NCBI RefSeq assembly: GCF_001612615.1
Contig: NZ_BDAU01000030.1
Span: 1-64,000 of the forward strand
Length of the DNA: 64,000 nucleotides
Reading direction: 5' to 3'
Source of the DNA: Nocardia amikacinitolerans NBRC 108937
GTDB taxonomy: Bacteria > Actinomycetota > Actinomycetes > Mycobacteriales > Mycobacteriaceae
The notes under the pieces were generated by a model, which did no database searches, was not told the DNA's origin, and worked only from the letters and a program-made list of their open reading frames with translations. This document shows, in pieces, positions 24,644 to 33,729 of this stretch (position 1 is the first letter of the stretch; the number at the start of each line of letters is the position of its first letter). The position numbers were made by a program, and so were the translations under genes.

Positions 24644-26140
24644 CTAGAGGGCGATCCAGGTCGTCTTCAACTGGCTGTACTTGTCGACGGCGTAGATGCC
24701 CTTGTCGGCGCCGTTGCCGGACAGCTTCCGACCGGCGAAAGGAGTCGACGGCACACCGCCCTCGTAGGAGTTGACCCACACGTTGCCCGCGTCGAGCCCA
24801 CGCGCCATCCGGTGAATCCGCGATACGTCGCGGGTCCACACCGACGCGGCCAAGCCGTAGTCGGTGTCATTGGCGAGCCGGAGTACTTCGTCCTCGTCGC
24901 GGAACGGCTGAATGCAGACGACCGGACCGAAGATCTCCGCGCGAGCGATCTGCATCGCCGCGGTCGTGTCGACGAAGACCGCGGGCGCGACCAGCGAACG
25001 CTGGTCGTCGAGTCCCTGCTCCGCACCCGTCAGCAGAGTGGCGCCGTCGGCCACACCCGAGGCGACGAATTCGAGCACGGTGTCGTATTGGCTGCGGCTG
25101 CTCAGCGGTCCGAGCACCGTCGCCGGGTCGAGCGGATCACCGATCGTGAGCGCCGCGACCTGCTCGCACACACCCGCGACCACCTCGTCGTACACCGACT
25201 GCTCCACGAACAGCCGCGACCCGGCGGTGCACATCTGTCCGGTGTTGTAGGTGAACGCCCACACGGCGGTGCGAATCGCCTGGTCGAGATCGGGTGCGTC
25301 GGCGAAGACGATGTTCGGCGACTTTCCACCGAGCTCGAGCGACACCGTCTTCCCGTTCGACACCGCGGAGTCACCGAGCAGCTTCAGACCGACCTCGGTC
25401 GAACCGGTGAAACTCACACAGGCCACGGAATTGTGCCTGCCCAGCGCCGTCCCGACGACCGAGCCACGTCCGGTCACCACCTGGAGCACCCCGTCGGGAA
25501 GGCCCGCGATACTGCTCAACTCCGCCAAGCGCAGCGAGGACGCCGACGTCTGCAGGGCAGGCTTGAGGATCACGCTGTTGCCGGCCATCAGGGCGGGCGC
25601 GAGTTTGAGCATGGCGAGGCTGATCGGGAAGTTCCACGGCGTGATCGCCGCGACCACACCCAGCGGCTCCCGGGTCACCAGCGCCACGGTGTCGGTCAAG
25701 CCGCGCGGGGAGTCGTCCATCAACTTGTCGGACAGCTCGCCGTACCAGCGCAGATTGCGCACCGCGGAGACGAGCTCGAGATCCCGGGCTTCGTGGACCG
25801 GCTTGCCCATCTCGCGGGAGACCATCACGGCCAGCTGCTCGGCGTCGCGCTCGATGAGCTCCGCCCAAGCGATCAGGATCCGGCCACGTTCCCTGGGCGA
25901 CATCCGGGACCACACACCACCATCGAAGGTGGCCCTGGCCTTGTTCACCATCCGATCGACGTCAGCGGCCGTGGCCGCAGGCACGGTGGTGAAGTAGTCG
26001 CCCGACCACGGATCGCGCAGCGGGAGCGTCTCGGAGTCGGCCGCGTCGGTCCAGGTGCCGCCCTCCCACATCCGGAAGTTCGGCGGGATCGCGGCACCCA
26101 GCGCACGAAGTTCATCGCCGCGCGAGATCGTGTTCGTCAT
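24644..26140 (-). CDS. Aldehyde dehydrogenase (PuuC/betaine-aldehyde type)
   Basis: A 498-residue NAD-dependent aldehyde dehydrogenase. ITPWNFPISLAMLKLAPALM is near residue 157, the NAD loop FTGSTEVG near 240, the general base in SLELGGKSPNIV near 262 and the catalytic cysteine in NTGQMCTAGSRLF near 297. Its size and motifs suit oxidation of gamma-glutamyl-aminoaldehydes or similar amino-aldehydes. The ATG at 26140 follows GTGGGA. It is the gene directly after the glutamine-synthetase-like ligase. Confidence 0.9.
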   Translation of the reverse strand: MTNTISRGDELRALGAAIPPNFRMWEGGTWTDAADSETLPLRDPWSGDYFTTVPAATAADVDRMVNKARATFDGGVWSRMSPRERGRILIAWAELIERDAEQLAVMVSREMGKPVHEARDLELVSAVRNLRWYGELSDKLMDDSPRGLTDTVALVTREPLGVVAAITPWNFPISLAMLKLAPALMAGNSVILKPALQTSASSLRLAELSSIAGLPDGVLQVVTGRGSVVGTALGRHNSVACVSFTGSTEVGLKLLGDSAVSNGKTVSLELGGKSPNIVFADAPDLDQAIRTAVWAFTYNTGQMCTAGSRLFVEQSVYDEVVAGVCEQVAALTIGDPLDPATVLGPLSSRSQYDTVLEFVASGVADGATLLTGAEQGLDDQRSLVAPAVFVDTTAAMQIARAEIFGPVVCIQPFRDEDEVLRLANDTDYGLAASVWTRDVSRIHRMARGLDAGNVWVNSYEGGVPSTPFAGRKLSGNGADKGIYAVDKYSQLKTTWIAL

Positions 26141-26183
26141 GGTTCCCACTGCCTTCCGTGAATGATGAATGCCGGTTTCGCCG

Positions 26184-27551
26184 TCATGCGAGTTCGAAGT
26201 AGCGCACGGACTCCCAGACCGAGATCTGGTCGTCGGTGCGTTCGGCTCCGGTGTGGTAGGAGAACCACTCCCATCGACGAAGGCCGACCCAGTAGTCGAC
26301 GAATTCGTCCCCGAGATACCGGCGCAGCTGGTCGTCGGCGTCCAGCGCCGAGATGGCGTCGTAGAGGTTCTTCGGGACCACGGGAACGGTGCCCGGCGCC
26401 AGTGCCCACGCCATGCGCTCGAAGCGCGGTGGCGGTGTCGACTTCTCGTCGAGCCCGAACAGGCCACCGGCCAGGAACGCGGCAAGCGTGGAGTACATGT
26501 TGGAGTCGGAGCCAGGCAGCCGGTACTCCAGGCGCGTGGCGGACGGGCCTGCCAGCACCGCGCGAACTGCGCACGATTTGTTCGCGATGCCCCACGTCTG
26601 CGTGGTCGGCGGACCTTCGAGTTCCATCAGCCGCCGGTAGGAGGTGATGGTCGGCAACGCGAAGCTGGTCGATGCCTCCAGCGTGGCCATCACGCCGCCG
26701 AGGAAGTGCAGCATTCGCTCGCTCGGCTCGTTCGGCTCGTTCGCGTCGAAGAAGATGTTGCCGTTCGCGTCGCTGACCGAGACGTTGAGATGAGCGCCCT
26801 GTCCGTACTCCGCGGACCACTTCGACATGAAGGTCACCGACCGCCCGAGGGAATAGGCGACCTCGCGCATGACCTGGCGGGCGCGCGCCCACCGGTCCGC
26901 GGCCGTGACCGGATCGGCGGGGGCGATGTTGAATTCGATCTGTCCGGTCGCGGCCTCGTCCGACCACGCCTCCCAGGGAAGCCCGATCTCGTCGAAGCGC
27001 GCGACAACCGCCTCCATGTACTCCACATAGTCCGGCGACTTCGCGTGCACCAGCGCGGCTCCGCTACTGCCGCCCAGCGGCGTGAGGTTCTGATACTGCT
27101 GCGCGCGCGCCTGATCGATGGACTCCTGGAAGACCGTCGCTTCGATCTCCACACACGCAAGCACGCTCAGACCGCGCTCCGCGTACGCGGCCGCGATCCG
27201 CTTGAGCGCCTGACGGGGGTCCGCCGCTACCGGCTCTCCCTGCAGGGTCCAGAGGTCACCGATCACCGAAGCCATGCCCGGCTTCCATTCGATCAACGTG
27301 CTCTCGTCCGGCCGGAGCTCGATGTCGGTGATCAGGCCATTACGCCGCCACGCCGGATGGTCGTAACCGAGCGAGGAATTGTTGTTGAGGTCCAAGCCGA
27401 GGACCAGATCCGGCACAGCGACACCCTTGTTCCGACACGATGTGTACGTCGCACGGGACAGTGTCTTGCCGATCAGAACGCCGTCGTGATTGGTCGCCTC
27501 GAGACGCACACTCGAAACGGGGGCCATTTCACCGAACACATCAGATTTCAC
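26184..27551 (-). CDS. Glutamine-synthetase-like gamma-glutamyl-amine ligase
   Basis: A 455-residue member of the glutamine synthetase catalytic fold, without the strict regulatory sites of GlnA. Metal and ATP residues are seen in VEIEATVFQES, GQIEFNIAPADP and SAEYGQGAHLNVSVSD. The glutamate/ATP-binding arginines are in the segment NKSCAVRAVL and RLEYRLPGSDSNMY near 325-355. Relatives (PuuA, GlnA3, gamma-glutamylanilide synthases) attach glutamate to amines. It overlaps the upstream small gene by eleven bases, and the aldehyde dehydrogenase follows within 44 bases. It is the likely entry enzyme for an amine catabolic route. Confidence 0.85.
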   Translation of the reverse strand: MKSDVFGEMAPVSSVRLEATNHDGVLIGKTLSRATYTSCRNKGVAVPDLVLGLDLNNNSSLGYDHPAWRRNGLITDIELRPDESTLIEWKPGMASVIGDLWTLQGEPVAADPRQALKRIAAAYAERGLSVLACVEIEATVFQESIDQARAQQYQNLTPLGGSSGAALVHAKSPDYVEYMEAVVARFDEIGLPWEAWSDEAATGQIEFNIAPADPVTAADRWARARQVMREVAYSLGRSVTFMSKWSAEYGQGAHLNVSVSDANGNIFFDANEPNEPSERMLHFLGGVMATLEASTSFALPTITSYRRLMELEGPPTTQTWGIANKSCAVRAVLAGPSATRLEYRLPGSDSNMYSTLAAFLAGGLFGLDEKSTPPPRFERMAWALAPGTVPVVPKNLYDAISALDADDQLRRYLGDEFVDYWVGLRRWEWFSYHTGAERTDDQISVWESVRYFELA

Positions 27552-28182
27552 CGAACACCACCTTCAGGTTGGCGCCGAAGAGCGCCGAGAATCCAGATAC
27601 AGAGCCGTCGACCGCGAGCTCGCCACCAGCGAGTTCCTCGGTGATCAGCGAACGGCCCCCGAACAGGCGCGCGAGCGCCGCCGACGTGCCGAGGAGTCGG
27701 TAGCCGTTGTTCGCGGGGTCGCCGAACTCGGCGAAAGTGCCCTCGTCGAAGCAGTAGACGCCGAGGCCACCCGGCACGCCCGGCACCGCATGCACGCGAT
27801 TCCAGAATTCCTCCGCCGCGGTACGCCAGTCGATGTCGCGGCCCGCCAGCAGTACCTGGACCTCTTTCGCGAAGCCGTCGAGCGCCTCGCCGTCGATCTC
27901 GGCCGGCACCGGATCGGGCCAGCGCACATCCCAGGTGAGGTCCGGTTCGGCGCCGCCGCTGTCGGCAGAGACGGTGATCTCGGCGCCGACGAAGGTGAGG
28001 AAAGCCTTTTGCGCGTCGCTCGTCGAAGACAGGCAGACGATCTGGGGTTCGTCGGTGGCAGTGAACGTCGCACCGTGGGCAATCGCCTCACGCAGACGCC
28101 GCGACACCGACAGGACCATCGGTGTCGCACCGCTTGTCACCGCCACATTTCCGGTTGCTGAGTGGCTTGTTGATTCAGGCAT
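27541..28182 (-). CDS. Hypothetical protein with SCP2-like C-terminus
   Basis: A 213-residue protein heading the minus-strand catabolic operon. No catalytic motif is evident. The C-terminal 60 residues (LARLFGGRSLITEELAGGEL, then VSGFSALFGANLKVVFGEI) resemble lipid-binding SCP2-type or haloalkane-sensor folds only in general character. It overlaps the ligase gene by eleven bases, so it should be made in equal amounts and may be an accessory or substrate-binding protein. Its start has GGAGAGAGG upstream. Confidence 0.6.
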   Translation of the reverse strand: MPESTSHSATGNVAVTSGATPMVLSVSRRLREAIAHGATFTATDEPQIVCLSSTSDAQKAFLTFVGAEITVSADSGGAEPDLTWDVRWPDPVPAEIDGEALDGFAKEVQVLLAGRDIDWRTAAEEFWNRVHAVPGVPGGLGVYCFDEGTFAEFGDPANNGYRLLGTSAALARLFGGRSLITEELAGGELAVDGSVSGFSALFGANLKVVFGEI

Positions 28183-28214
28183 ATCCGCCTCTCTCCATCA
28201 GATCGTGTGACATA

Positions 28215-28244
28215 ATCATGTGATCTAATCAACTGATCTGTCAA
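28215..28244 (-). promoter_or_regulatory. Promoter and motif site 2 of the ligase operon
   Basis: On the minus strand TTGACA (28244-28239) and CATGAT (28220-28215) are 18 bases apart, a plausible -35/-10 pair 33 bases before the operon start. The spacer contains GATCAGTTGATT (plus-strand AATCAACTGATC, 28227-28238), a one-base variant of the site before the PhyH gene. A repressor bound there would block RNA polymerase. Confidence 0.55.
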
Positions 28245-28302
28245 GGCCTGCCGATGGGCTTCCGCACGAAGCGAGGAGGTAGGCGACCCGAAAGGGGGCT
28301 CG

Positions 28303-29262
28303 ATGGGCCTGTCCGTAACCGCCATGCTCGACATGCTCGATGACGACCAGAAATCGTTTGCACAAGCGTTGCTCCGCCAAGCGCCCGCACCCCCGTACTC
28401 CCAGTACGGCGTGGAAGGCATGCGGTCGCTGTTCGATACGGTCACCGCCGCCGCGCCGATGCGACCCGTGCACGATGTCGAAGAGCGGACCGTCGACAGT
28501 CCCGCCGGTCCGCTCCGCGTGCGCTGTTACCGCCCTTCCGCCGCGCTCGATTTGCCCGTGGTGCTCTACATGCACGGCGGCGGGTTCGTGGTGGGCACGT
28601 TGAACGGCGTCGACGATCTCTGCAGATCCCTCTGCATCGAGGCGGAGTGCGTCGTCGTCTCCGTCGAGTACCGGCGCGCGCCCGAGCACGCATTTCCCGC
28701 GGCCGCGGACGATTGCCTCTGGATCTACGAGTGGGCCCAGCGCGAGGCGGTGTCACTCGGTGTCGACCCGTCCCGCATCGCACTGGCCGGTGACAGTGCG
28801 GGCGGAAACCTCGCACTGTCGATCTGCACCGCTTTGGCCGAAGCGGACCGCCCCATGCCGAGATCGCTCGTGCTCGCCTATCCCTCGACGTCGAACGCCC
28901 ACGCGGGGCCGTCCTGGGACGCCTTCGAGCACGCGCCAGTCCTCTGCAAGGCCGATGCCCTGTGGTTCTGGTCGAACTACACCGCGAACAACGGAGCGGA
29001 CCGGGACCCGCGTGCGGTTCCCATCCTGTCCAATACGCTGCACGCTCTGCCGCCGACCTTCCTCGTGGCCGCCGAAGTGGACATCTTGCGTTCGGATTAC
29101 GAGGAATTCGCCGCCGTGGTGCTGCGCGCCGGCGCCGAGATAGAGGTTCGCCAATACGACGGTGTCCTCCACGGATTTTTTACCGAGGTGGCCACCATCG
29201 AAAAGGCGAGGCGCGCCGCGACTGACGCGGCGCAGCATCTTCGGACCCACTTCGGCCACTGA
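28303..29262 (+). CDS. Alpha/beta-hydrolase esterase (HSL family)
   Basis: A 319-residue hydrolase of the hormone-sensitive-lipase family. The oxyanion motif YMHGGGFVVG is near residue 88, the nucleophile elbow ALAGDSAGGNLALS near 162, the acid in VAAEVDILRSDYE near 255 and the histidine in DGVLHGFF near 287. It is intracellular, with no signal peptide, and would cleave short- to medium-chain esters. It could act on the ester made by the Baeyer-Villiger enzyme of the divergent operon. It is followed by the amine-dehydrogenase-like gene. Confidence 0.87.
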   Translation: MGLSVTAMLDMLDDDQKSFAQALLRQAPAPPYSQYGVEGMRSLFDTVTAAAPMRPVHDVEERTVDSPAGPLRVRCYRPSAALDLPVVLYMHGGGFVVGTLNGVDDLCRSLCIEAECVVVSVEYRRAPEHAFPAAADDCLWIYEWAQREAVSLGVDPSRIALAGDSAGGNLALSICTALAEADRPMPRSLVLAYPSTSNAHAGPSWDAFEHAPVLCKADALWFWSNYTANNGADRDPRAVPILSNTLHALPPTFLVAAEVDILRSDYEEFAAVVLRAGAEIEVRQYDGVLHGFFTEVATIEKARRAATDAAQHLRTHFGH

Positions 29263-29426
29263 TCGGCGGGGCCCACGTTCATGGTGTCCGGCGAGGTGCG
29301 GCCATTCGGGTTTCCGAGCTCGGCGTGGCCAACCGGGCACAGGCAGTCGTCGCGGCGATCGCGCACATCCCGATTGCAGCGCCATATCCCGCGCCCTCGA
29401 GCGCATCTCAGTAAGGAGTGATCACT

Positions 29427-30467
29427 ATGAGTCGTACCGGAGTTGCCATCATCGGACTCGGCGCCGTTGGCCGGGAAGCGGCGCGCACATTGCTCGAGCG
29501 TGACCGCCGGAGCGTGACCGCCGCTGTCGATCGTGACCCCGCGTTGGCCGGTCGAGATTTGGGAGATCTGCTGGGCGCGGGCCACCTGGGCGTCCCGATT
29601 TCCGGCGACCTCGCCGCCGCGGCCGGCTCTCGTACAGCGCTGGTGGCCACGACCTCAGCGCTCGCCGAACTCGCGCCGATCGTGACAGCGCTGGCGGCGA
29701 GCGGGGTCCATGTCGTTTCCATCTGCGAGGAGCTCAGCTTCCCCTGGGGCGCTCACCCTGAACTCAGCCGCCGTATCGACCAGGTCGCACGTGAGCACGG
29801 CACCGTTGTGCTCGGAACCGGCGCGAATCCGGGCATGCTCATGGAGGTGATTCCCACCGTCTTGTCGTCTCTCGCGCCGACCGTCGAGGGGGTGGTCGTG
29901 CAACGCACTGCCGAGATGGCCGACTACGGGGGAATCCTGCACAAGTTCGGATTCGGGCTGACTCCCGACGAATTCGTTTCCGCGGTGGCCGCGGGAAACC
30001 TGCCCGGCCATTTCGGCTTCGCCGAAACGATCGGCTCGCTGTCCTACGCGCTCGAGCTCGAGCTGGACTCGATAGACGTCGGACTCCCGGAGATCGCTGT
30101 GGTCGCCGAGCGGGAGCGTATCGGCGCGCACGCGCGCATCGAGGCAGGCACGGTCGCCGGGATCACGCACAGCGCTCGCGGTTCGCACCGCGACAACGTC
30201 GTCATCGAGCTGAGCATCCACTTCGGTTTTCGTCCCGATCTGGATGCCGTCGAGCTCGGCGACAGGTGGACTCTGCGGACGCCCGACGGTGACATCTCCG
30301 CCAGCGCACCTGCCGGCTTCGCCAGTGCCCCCGCGACGGTCGCCGTCGCCTGCAACGTCGTGAACGAGGCCGCGACCCTCGCGCCCGGCTTGCGCACGAT
30401 GCTCGACCTCCCTGTTCGATCTCTCGCCGCCAAGGGCCGCAGCCGGACCCGCGCGGCCGTCCGGTGA
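29427..30467 (+). CDS. DapB-fold NAD(P)-dependent amine-dehydrogenase-like protein
   Basis: A 346-residue protein. The N-terminal Rossmann motif GVAIIGLGAVGREAARTL is at residues 5-22. GTGANPGMLMEVIPTVLSS near 135 and HKFGFGLTPDEF near 178 match the dihydrodipicolinate-reductase-like family that includes 2,4-diaminopentanoate dehydrogenase. That enzyme oxidatively removes an amino group using NAD(P). ATG 29427 has AAGGAG eight bases upstream. Within this cluster an amine oxidation step would fit, possibly the step PuuB performs elsewhere. Confidence 0.7.
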   Translation: MSRTGVAIIGLGAVGREAARTLLERDRRSVTAAVDRDPALAGRDLGDLLGAGHLGVPISGDLAAAAGSRTALVATTSALAELAPIVTALAASGVHVVSICEELSFPWGAHPELSRRIDQVAREHGTVVLGTGANPGMLMEVIPTVLSSLAPTVEGVVVQRTAEMADYGGILHKFGFGLTPDEFVSAVAAGNLPGHFGFAETIGSLSYALELELDSIDVGLPEIAVVAERERIGAHARIEAGTVAGITHSARGSHRDNVVIELSIHFGFRPDLDAVELGDRWTLRTPDGDISASAPAGFASAPATVAVACNVVNEAATLAPGLRTMLDLPVRSLAAKGRSRTRAAVR

Positions 30468-30491
30468 CCACTGGCGATTCCCGGTCGGCTC

Positions 30492-30560
30492 TTGACACAA
30501 CGTGGCTTCCGTCACACAATCAAATCAATTGATCAGATCAATTGATTCAAACAATTGGTC
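30492..30560 (+). promoter_or_regulatory. Promoter and motif site 3, tandem inverted copies
   Basis: TTGACA (30492-30497) and CACAAT (30515-30520) are spaced 17 bases apart. Directly after them, AATCAATTGATC (30523-30534) and its exact reverse complement (30536-30547) stand one base apart, each containing the palindrome ATCAATTGAT. A weaker third copy, AAACAATTGGTC, lies at 30549-30560. The PhyH gene starts at 30577. This arrangement is typical of repressor control and is the strongest copy of the shared motif. Confidence 0.65.
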
Positions 30561-30576
30561 AGAGAATGGAGAAGCA

Positions 30577-31440
30577 ATGAACACCGAAGTCAAGGCCACT
30601 CTGCGCTCGGTGACGGAGACGACCCCGCTCGCCGAGATCCTCGCCATCGTGGCGGAGGACGGAGGCGTGATCATCGAGAACTTCTTGTCGCCGGACCAGA
30701 TCGCGCGGTTCAACGCCGAGATCGAGGAGCCCCTGAAAGCGCTGGCACCGGGCTCGACTCACGAAAACGAGGCCATCGCCGACTTCCATGGCAGCAACAC
30801 CAAGCGATTGACGAACCTCGTGACCCACAGCAAGACCTTCCGCGAGGAGATCTTGGACAAGGACTTGCTCCATTCCCTCTGCGACGCCACGTTTCTCGAA
30901 GAGTCCGGCACCTACTGGATGACCACGGCCCAGGTCATCGAGATCGGCCCCGGAAACAAGGCGCAGGTCCTGCATCGTGACCTGGAGAACTGGTTCCCGT
31001 TCGTCGGCATGGGCCCGGCGGGTCCTGAGGTCGCCGTGAACTTCATGATCGCGTTCACCGACTTCACCGAGGAGAACGGCGCGACGCGGGTCATCCCGGG
31101 GAGCAACCACTGGGCGAGCTTCGAGGATCGCGGCACCCCTGAGGCCACCATTCCCGCGACCATGAAGGCGGGGGACGCGCTCTTCTTCAGCGGCAAGACC
31201 GTGCACGGCGGCGGCGCGAACGTCTCCGCCGACCAGTACCGCCGCGGGCTCGCGTTCGCGCTGAACCCGGGCTTCCTCACCGGCGAGGAGGCGTACCCCT
31301 TCCTCGTCGACATCGAGATCGCGAGGCAGCTCTCGCCGCGCGTGCAGCGCCTTCTCGGCTTCCGTTCCCAGTACCCCACTGGTTCGCCCGGCCTCTGGCA
31401 GGTGGACTACAACGAGCTCGGCGACTACCTCCAGCTCTGA
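30577..31440 (+). CDS. PhyH-family iron/2-oxoglutarate dioxygenase (copy 1)
   Basis: A 287-residue non-heme iron oxygenase of the phytanoyl-CoA dioxygenase family. The iron triad is in VLHRDLENW (His and Asp near residues 131-133) and KTVHGGGAN (His near 210). QYRRGLAFALNP near 220 supplies the 2-oxoglutarate arginine. GGAGAAGC precedes the ATG. It hydroxylates an unknown small substrate. The paralogue at 34475 shares long blocks such as FTDFTEENGATRVIPGSNHW, so the pair arose by duplication. It directly precedes the class III aminotransferase gene. Confidence 0.85.
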   Translation: MNTEVKATLRSVTETTPLAEILAIVAEDGGVIIENFLSPDQIARFNAEIEEPLKALAPGSTHENEAIADFHGSNTKRLTNLVTHSKTFREEILDKDLLHSLCDATFLEESGTYWMTTAQVIEIGPGNKAQVLHRDLENWFPFVGMGPAGPEVAVNFMIAFTDFTEENGATRVIPGSNHWASFEDRGTPEATIPATMKAGDALFFSGKTVHGGGANVSADQYRRGLAFALNPGFLTGEEAYPFLVDIEIARQLSPRVQRLLGFRSQYPTGSPGLWQVDYNELGDYLQL

Positions 31441-31527
31441 CACACCGGCCAGCACACTCTGTCGCCCCCGCCGTGCTCGCGATGAGTTCCGCTTCGGCAC
31501 GTCGGCTCGCAGCAATCAAGGAAATGT

Positions 31528-32799
31528 ATGGGAATCGACTCCTCCAGAACCGCTTTCGAGCGCACCCGCCTGAGCCTCGGCGGCGGCGTCAGCTCGGGGC
31601 TTCGTGCCACGATGCGGCCGGTTCCGCTCTTCGTCGAGAAGGGCCGCGGAGCTCACGTGTGGGACCTCGACGGCGACCGCTACCTGGACTACGTGATGGC
31701 CTGGGGGCCACTGGTCCATGGCCACAGCCACCCTCATGTCATCGACTCGGTCATGCGGGTCATGACATCGATGCAGGTTGTGGGGATGGGCCATCGCCTC
31801 GAATACGAGGCCGCGGAGGCAGTACTCGGATCTGTGCCCGGCGCTCAGCGCCTCGTGTGGACGAACACCGGGACCGAGGCCGTGCAGGTCGCCTTGAGGT
31901 TCGCCCGAGCGGCCACCGGCCGCCACCGCATCGTGAAGTTCACGAAGGCCTACCACGGTTGGCACGACAGCGTGTACGCGAGCATGACGGCGGACGACAC
32001 GGGTGAGACCGCAGTCCCCGCCAGCCGCGGGCAGAGTCCCCATGCCCATGCCGACCTGATCATCAGCCAGTTCAACGACACCGCCGCCATAGCGAAACTG
32101 CTCGCCAGTGCCGAGGAACGGCAGATCGCCGCCGTGCTCATCGATCCGATCATGAGCAACGCGGGCGTGACGAATCCGGCGCCCGGCTTCCTCGAGACGA
32201 TCCGCGGCCTGTGCGACAAGCACGGCGTCGTGTTGATCTTCGACGAGGTCATCACCGGATTCCGCATCGCACGCGGCGGCGCCGCCGAGAAGTTCGGCGT
32301 ACGCCCGGATCTCTCGGTGTTCGGCAAGGCGATCGCGGGCGGTTTCACCCAGAGTGCGGTCGTCGGACGCGCCGACATCATCGATCTGGTGGAGGACGGC
32401 CTCACCCACGCGGGAACCTTCAACGGCAATCCGGTGGCGCTCGCCGCGGTGAAGGCCGCGATGGAGCTGTCCGCCGAGCCCGGCGTGTTCGAGAGGTTGG
32501 ACGATCTGGGCGCCGCCTTCGAGACGGCGATCACCGACGTGCTGACCTCGGCCGACGCACCGGCCGGTCTCCGGCGCGTCGGGTCGCTGTTGCAGTTCGT
32601 GCCACACGGTCAGCAGACAAGCCTGCACGGCACGGATGGGCTCTGGAGCGAGATCACCGTCGGCATGGTCGAATCGGGCGTCGTCTTCATGCCGTCCGGA
32701 AAGATCTTCCTCAGTACCGCACACACTCTCGACGACATCCAGGAAACGGCCGCGCTCCTCGGGCGAGTCCTCCAGCGGGTCCCTGTAGGTCCTGCGTAG
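31528..32799 (+). CDS. Class III PLP aminotransferase (glutamate-1-semialdehyde type)
   Basis: A 423-residue fold-type-I aminotransferase. TNTGTEAVQVALRFARAATG is near residue 111, YHGWHDSVYAS near 143, and the PLP-phosphate acid motif VVLIFDEVITGFR near 233. The Schiff-base lysine is in SVFGKAIAGGF near 265, and GTFNGNPVALAA follows. Sequence order and the GWHD motif match glutamate-1-semialdehyde mutase-like enzymes, which often move amino groups in secondary metabolism and catabolism. Located 87 bases after the PhyH dioxygenase, it probably works on the hydroxylated product. Confidence 0.87.
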   Translation: MGIDSSRTAFERTRLSLGGGVSSGLRATMRPVPLFVEKGRGAHVWDLDGDRYLDYVMAWGPLVHGHSHPHVIDSVMRVMTSMQVVGMGHRLEYEAAEAVLGSVPGAQRLVWTNTGTEAVQVALRFARAATGRHRIVKFTKAYHGWHDSVYASMTADDTGETAVPASRGQSPHAHADLIISQFNDTAAIAKLLASAEERQIAAVLIDPIMSNAGVTNPAPGFLETIRGLCDKHGVVLIFDEVITGFRIARGGAAEKFGVRPDLSVFGKAIAGGFTQSAVVGRADIIDLVEDGLTHAGTFNGNPVALAAVKAAMELSAEPGVFERLDDLGAAFETAITDVLTSADAPAGLRRVGSLLQFVPHGQQTSLHGTDGLWSEITVGMVESGVVFMPSGKIFLSTAHTLDDIQETAALLGRVLQRVPVGPA

Positions 32800-32995
32800 C
32801 GCGTAAGCAGCTGGTAGACAACGCTTTTCGCTTTCGTTCTGATTTCTCGGCTGTCCATTCGCCACGATTCATGTCGAGCGTCTCCGCTCATTCATCTTTC
32901 ACACCACCCCATTTCGCCGGGAATTGCTCGGTTCTACATCCGAATTCGAGCGAGCCGAATTCGGCGTCCCGGAATCAAAGGAGATTCTGATCATT

Positions 32996-33664
32996 ATGAG
33001 TTCTCGTTGGGCGAGGACGCGCTCGGCCGCCCTGTTCGGCGCGTCCGGTGTCGCCGCGATGTCGTTCGCCATCGCGACCGCAGTGCACGCTGGTGCCGAT
33101 GTTCTCGTTCCCCTTCCGGACGGGTCCAAGTCGGGGCCTGGTGTCACGCTCACCCGCACCGGCGAACGCGCCCTGGTGTCGCCATCGATGGCGGCCAACG
33201 GTGCAGGCCGGGTGGTGTGGGTCTCCGGGCGGGCCAGTGCCGATGTCGCCGTCACGCCCGAAGGCGAGGTCGGCCCGACCAATGGCCCGGCCGGCCTGCC
33301 CGGCAGCAACAATTCCTCCACCCACGGTGCCTCGCAGCTCAACACCGGCTACCTCGTCGGCTGCCAGGTGAGCATCGCCGACGACGCGATCGGTGCGGGG
33401 GTCTCCGGCGGGATCTCGACCGGTGGGGTGAGTGCGGGCGGATCGATCGGGGTCAACGTCGGGCCCGGCGAGGTGAAGTTCGTCCAGATCGACTACAAGG
33501 ACATTCTCGAGCCGGGGGTCTACTCGGTGGAATACCGCGACGCCGAGATCGAGATCCAGGGCTGTGCCGGTTACGCCCAGGCCCGTGCCTACACCGTGGT
33601 CGAGATCATCGGCGACCACTACTCCAAGACCTCGCTCTACGGCGCTCCGTTCAGCATCGGCTGA
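32996..33664 (+). CDS. MspA-family outer-membrane porin (copy 1)
   Basis: A 222-residue secreted protein. The signal peptide runs from MSSRWARTRSAALFG to about AVHAGA (residue 33). The mature part has the MspA pattern: an early ADVLVPLPDGSKSG strand, SPSMAANGAGRVVWVSG, YLVGCQVSIADDAIG and the ending GYAQARAYTVVEIIGDHYSK. MspA proteins form octameric channels in the mycolic-acid outer membrane. The ATG has AAGGAG 12 bases upstream, longer than usual. It lies in the catabolic region and may admit its substrates. Confidence 0.88.
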   Translation: MSSRWARTRSAALFGASGVAAMSFAIATAVHAGADVLVPLPDGSKSGPGVTLTRTGERALVSPSMAANGAGRVVWVSGRASADVAVTPEGEVGPTNGPAGLPGSNNSSTHGASQLNTGYLVGCQVSIADDAIGAGVSGGISTGGVSAGGSIGVNVGPGEVKFVQIDYKDILEPGVYSVEYRDAEIEIQGCAGYAQARAYTVVEIIGDHYSKTSLYGAPFSIG

Positions 33665-33729
33665 ACCGGCCCATCCCCTCGCGTCCATCGCTTCGCATCG
33701 CGAAACCTCAAACCACCAAGGTGAATTCG

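Noticed and set aside
24593..26161. 522-residue plus-strand frame opposite the aldehyde dehydrogenase
   Set aside because: It is the shadow of a clear aldehyde dehydrogenase and has no domain of its own.
26834..27160. 108-residue minus frame inside the ligase gene
   Set aside because: It is an out-of-frame reading of the glutamine-synthetase-like coding sequence.
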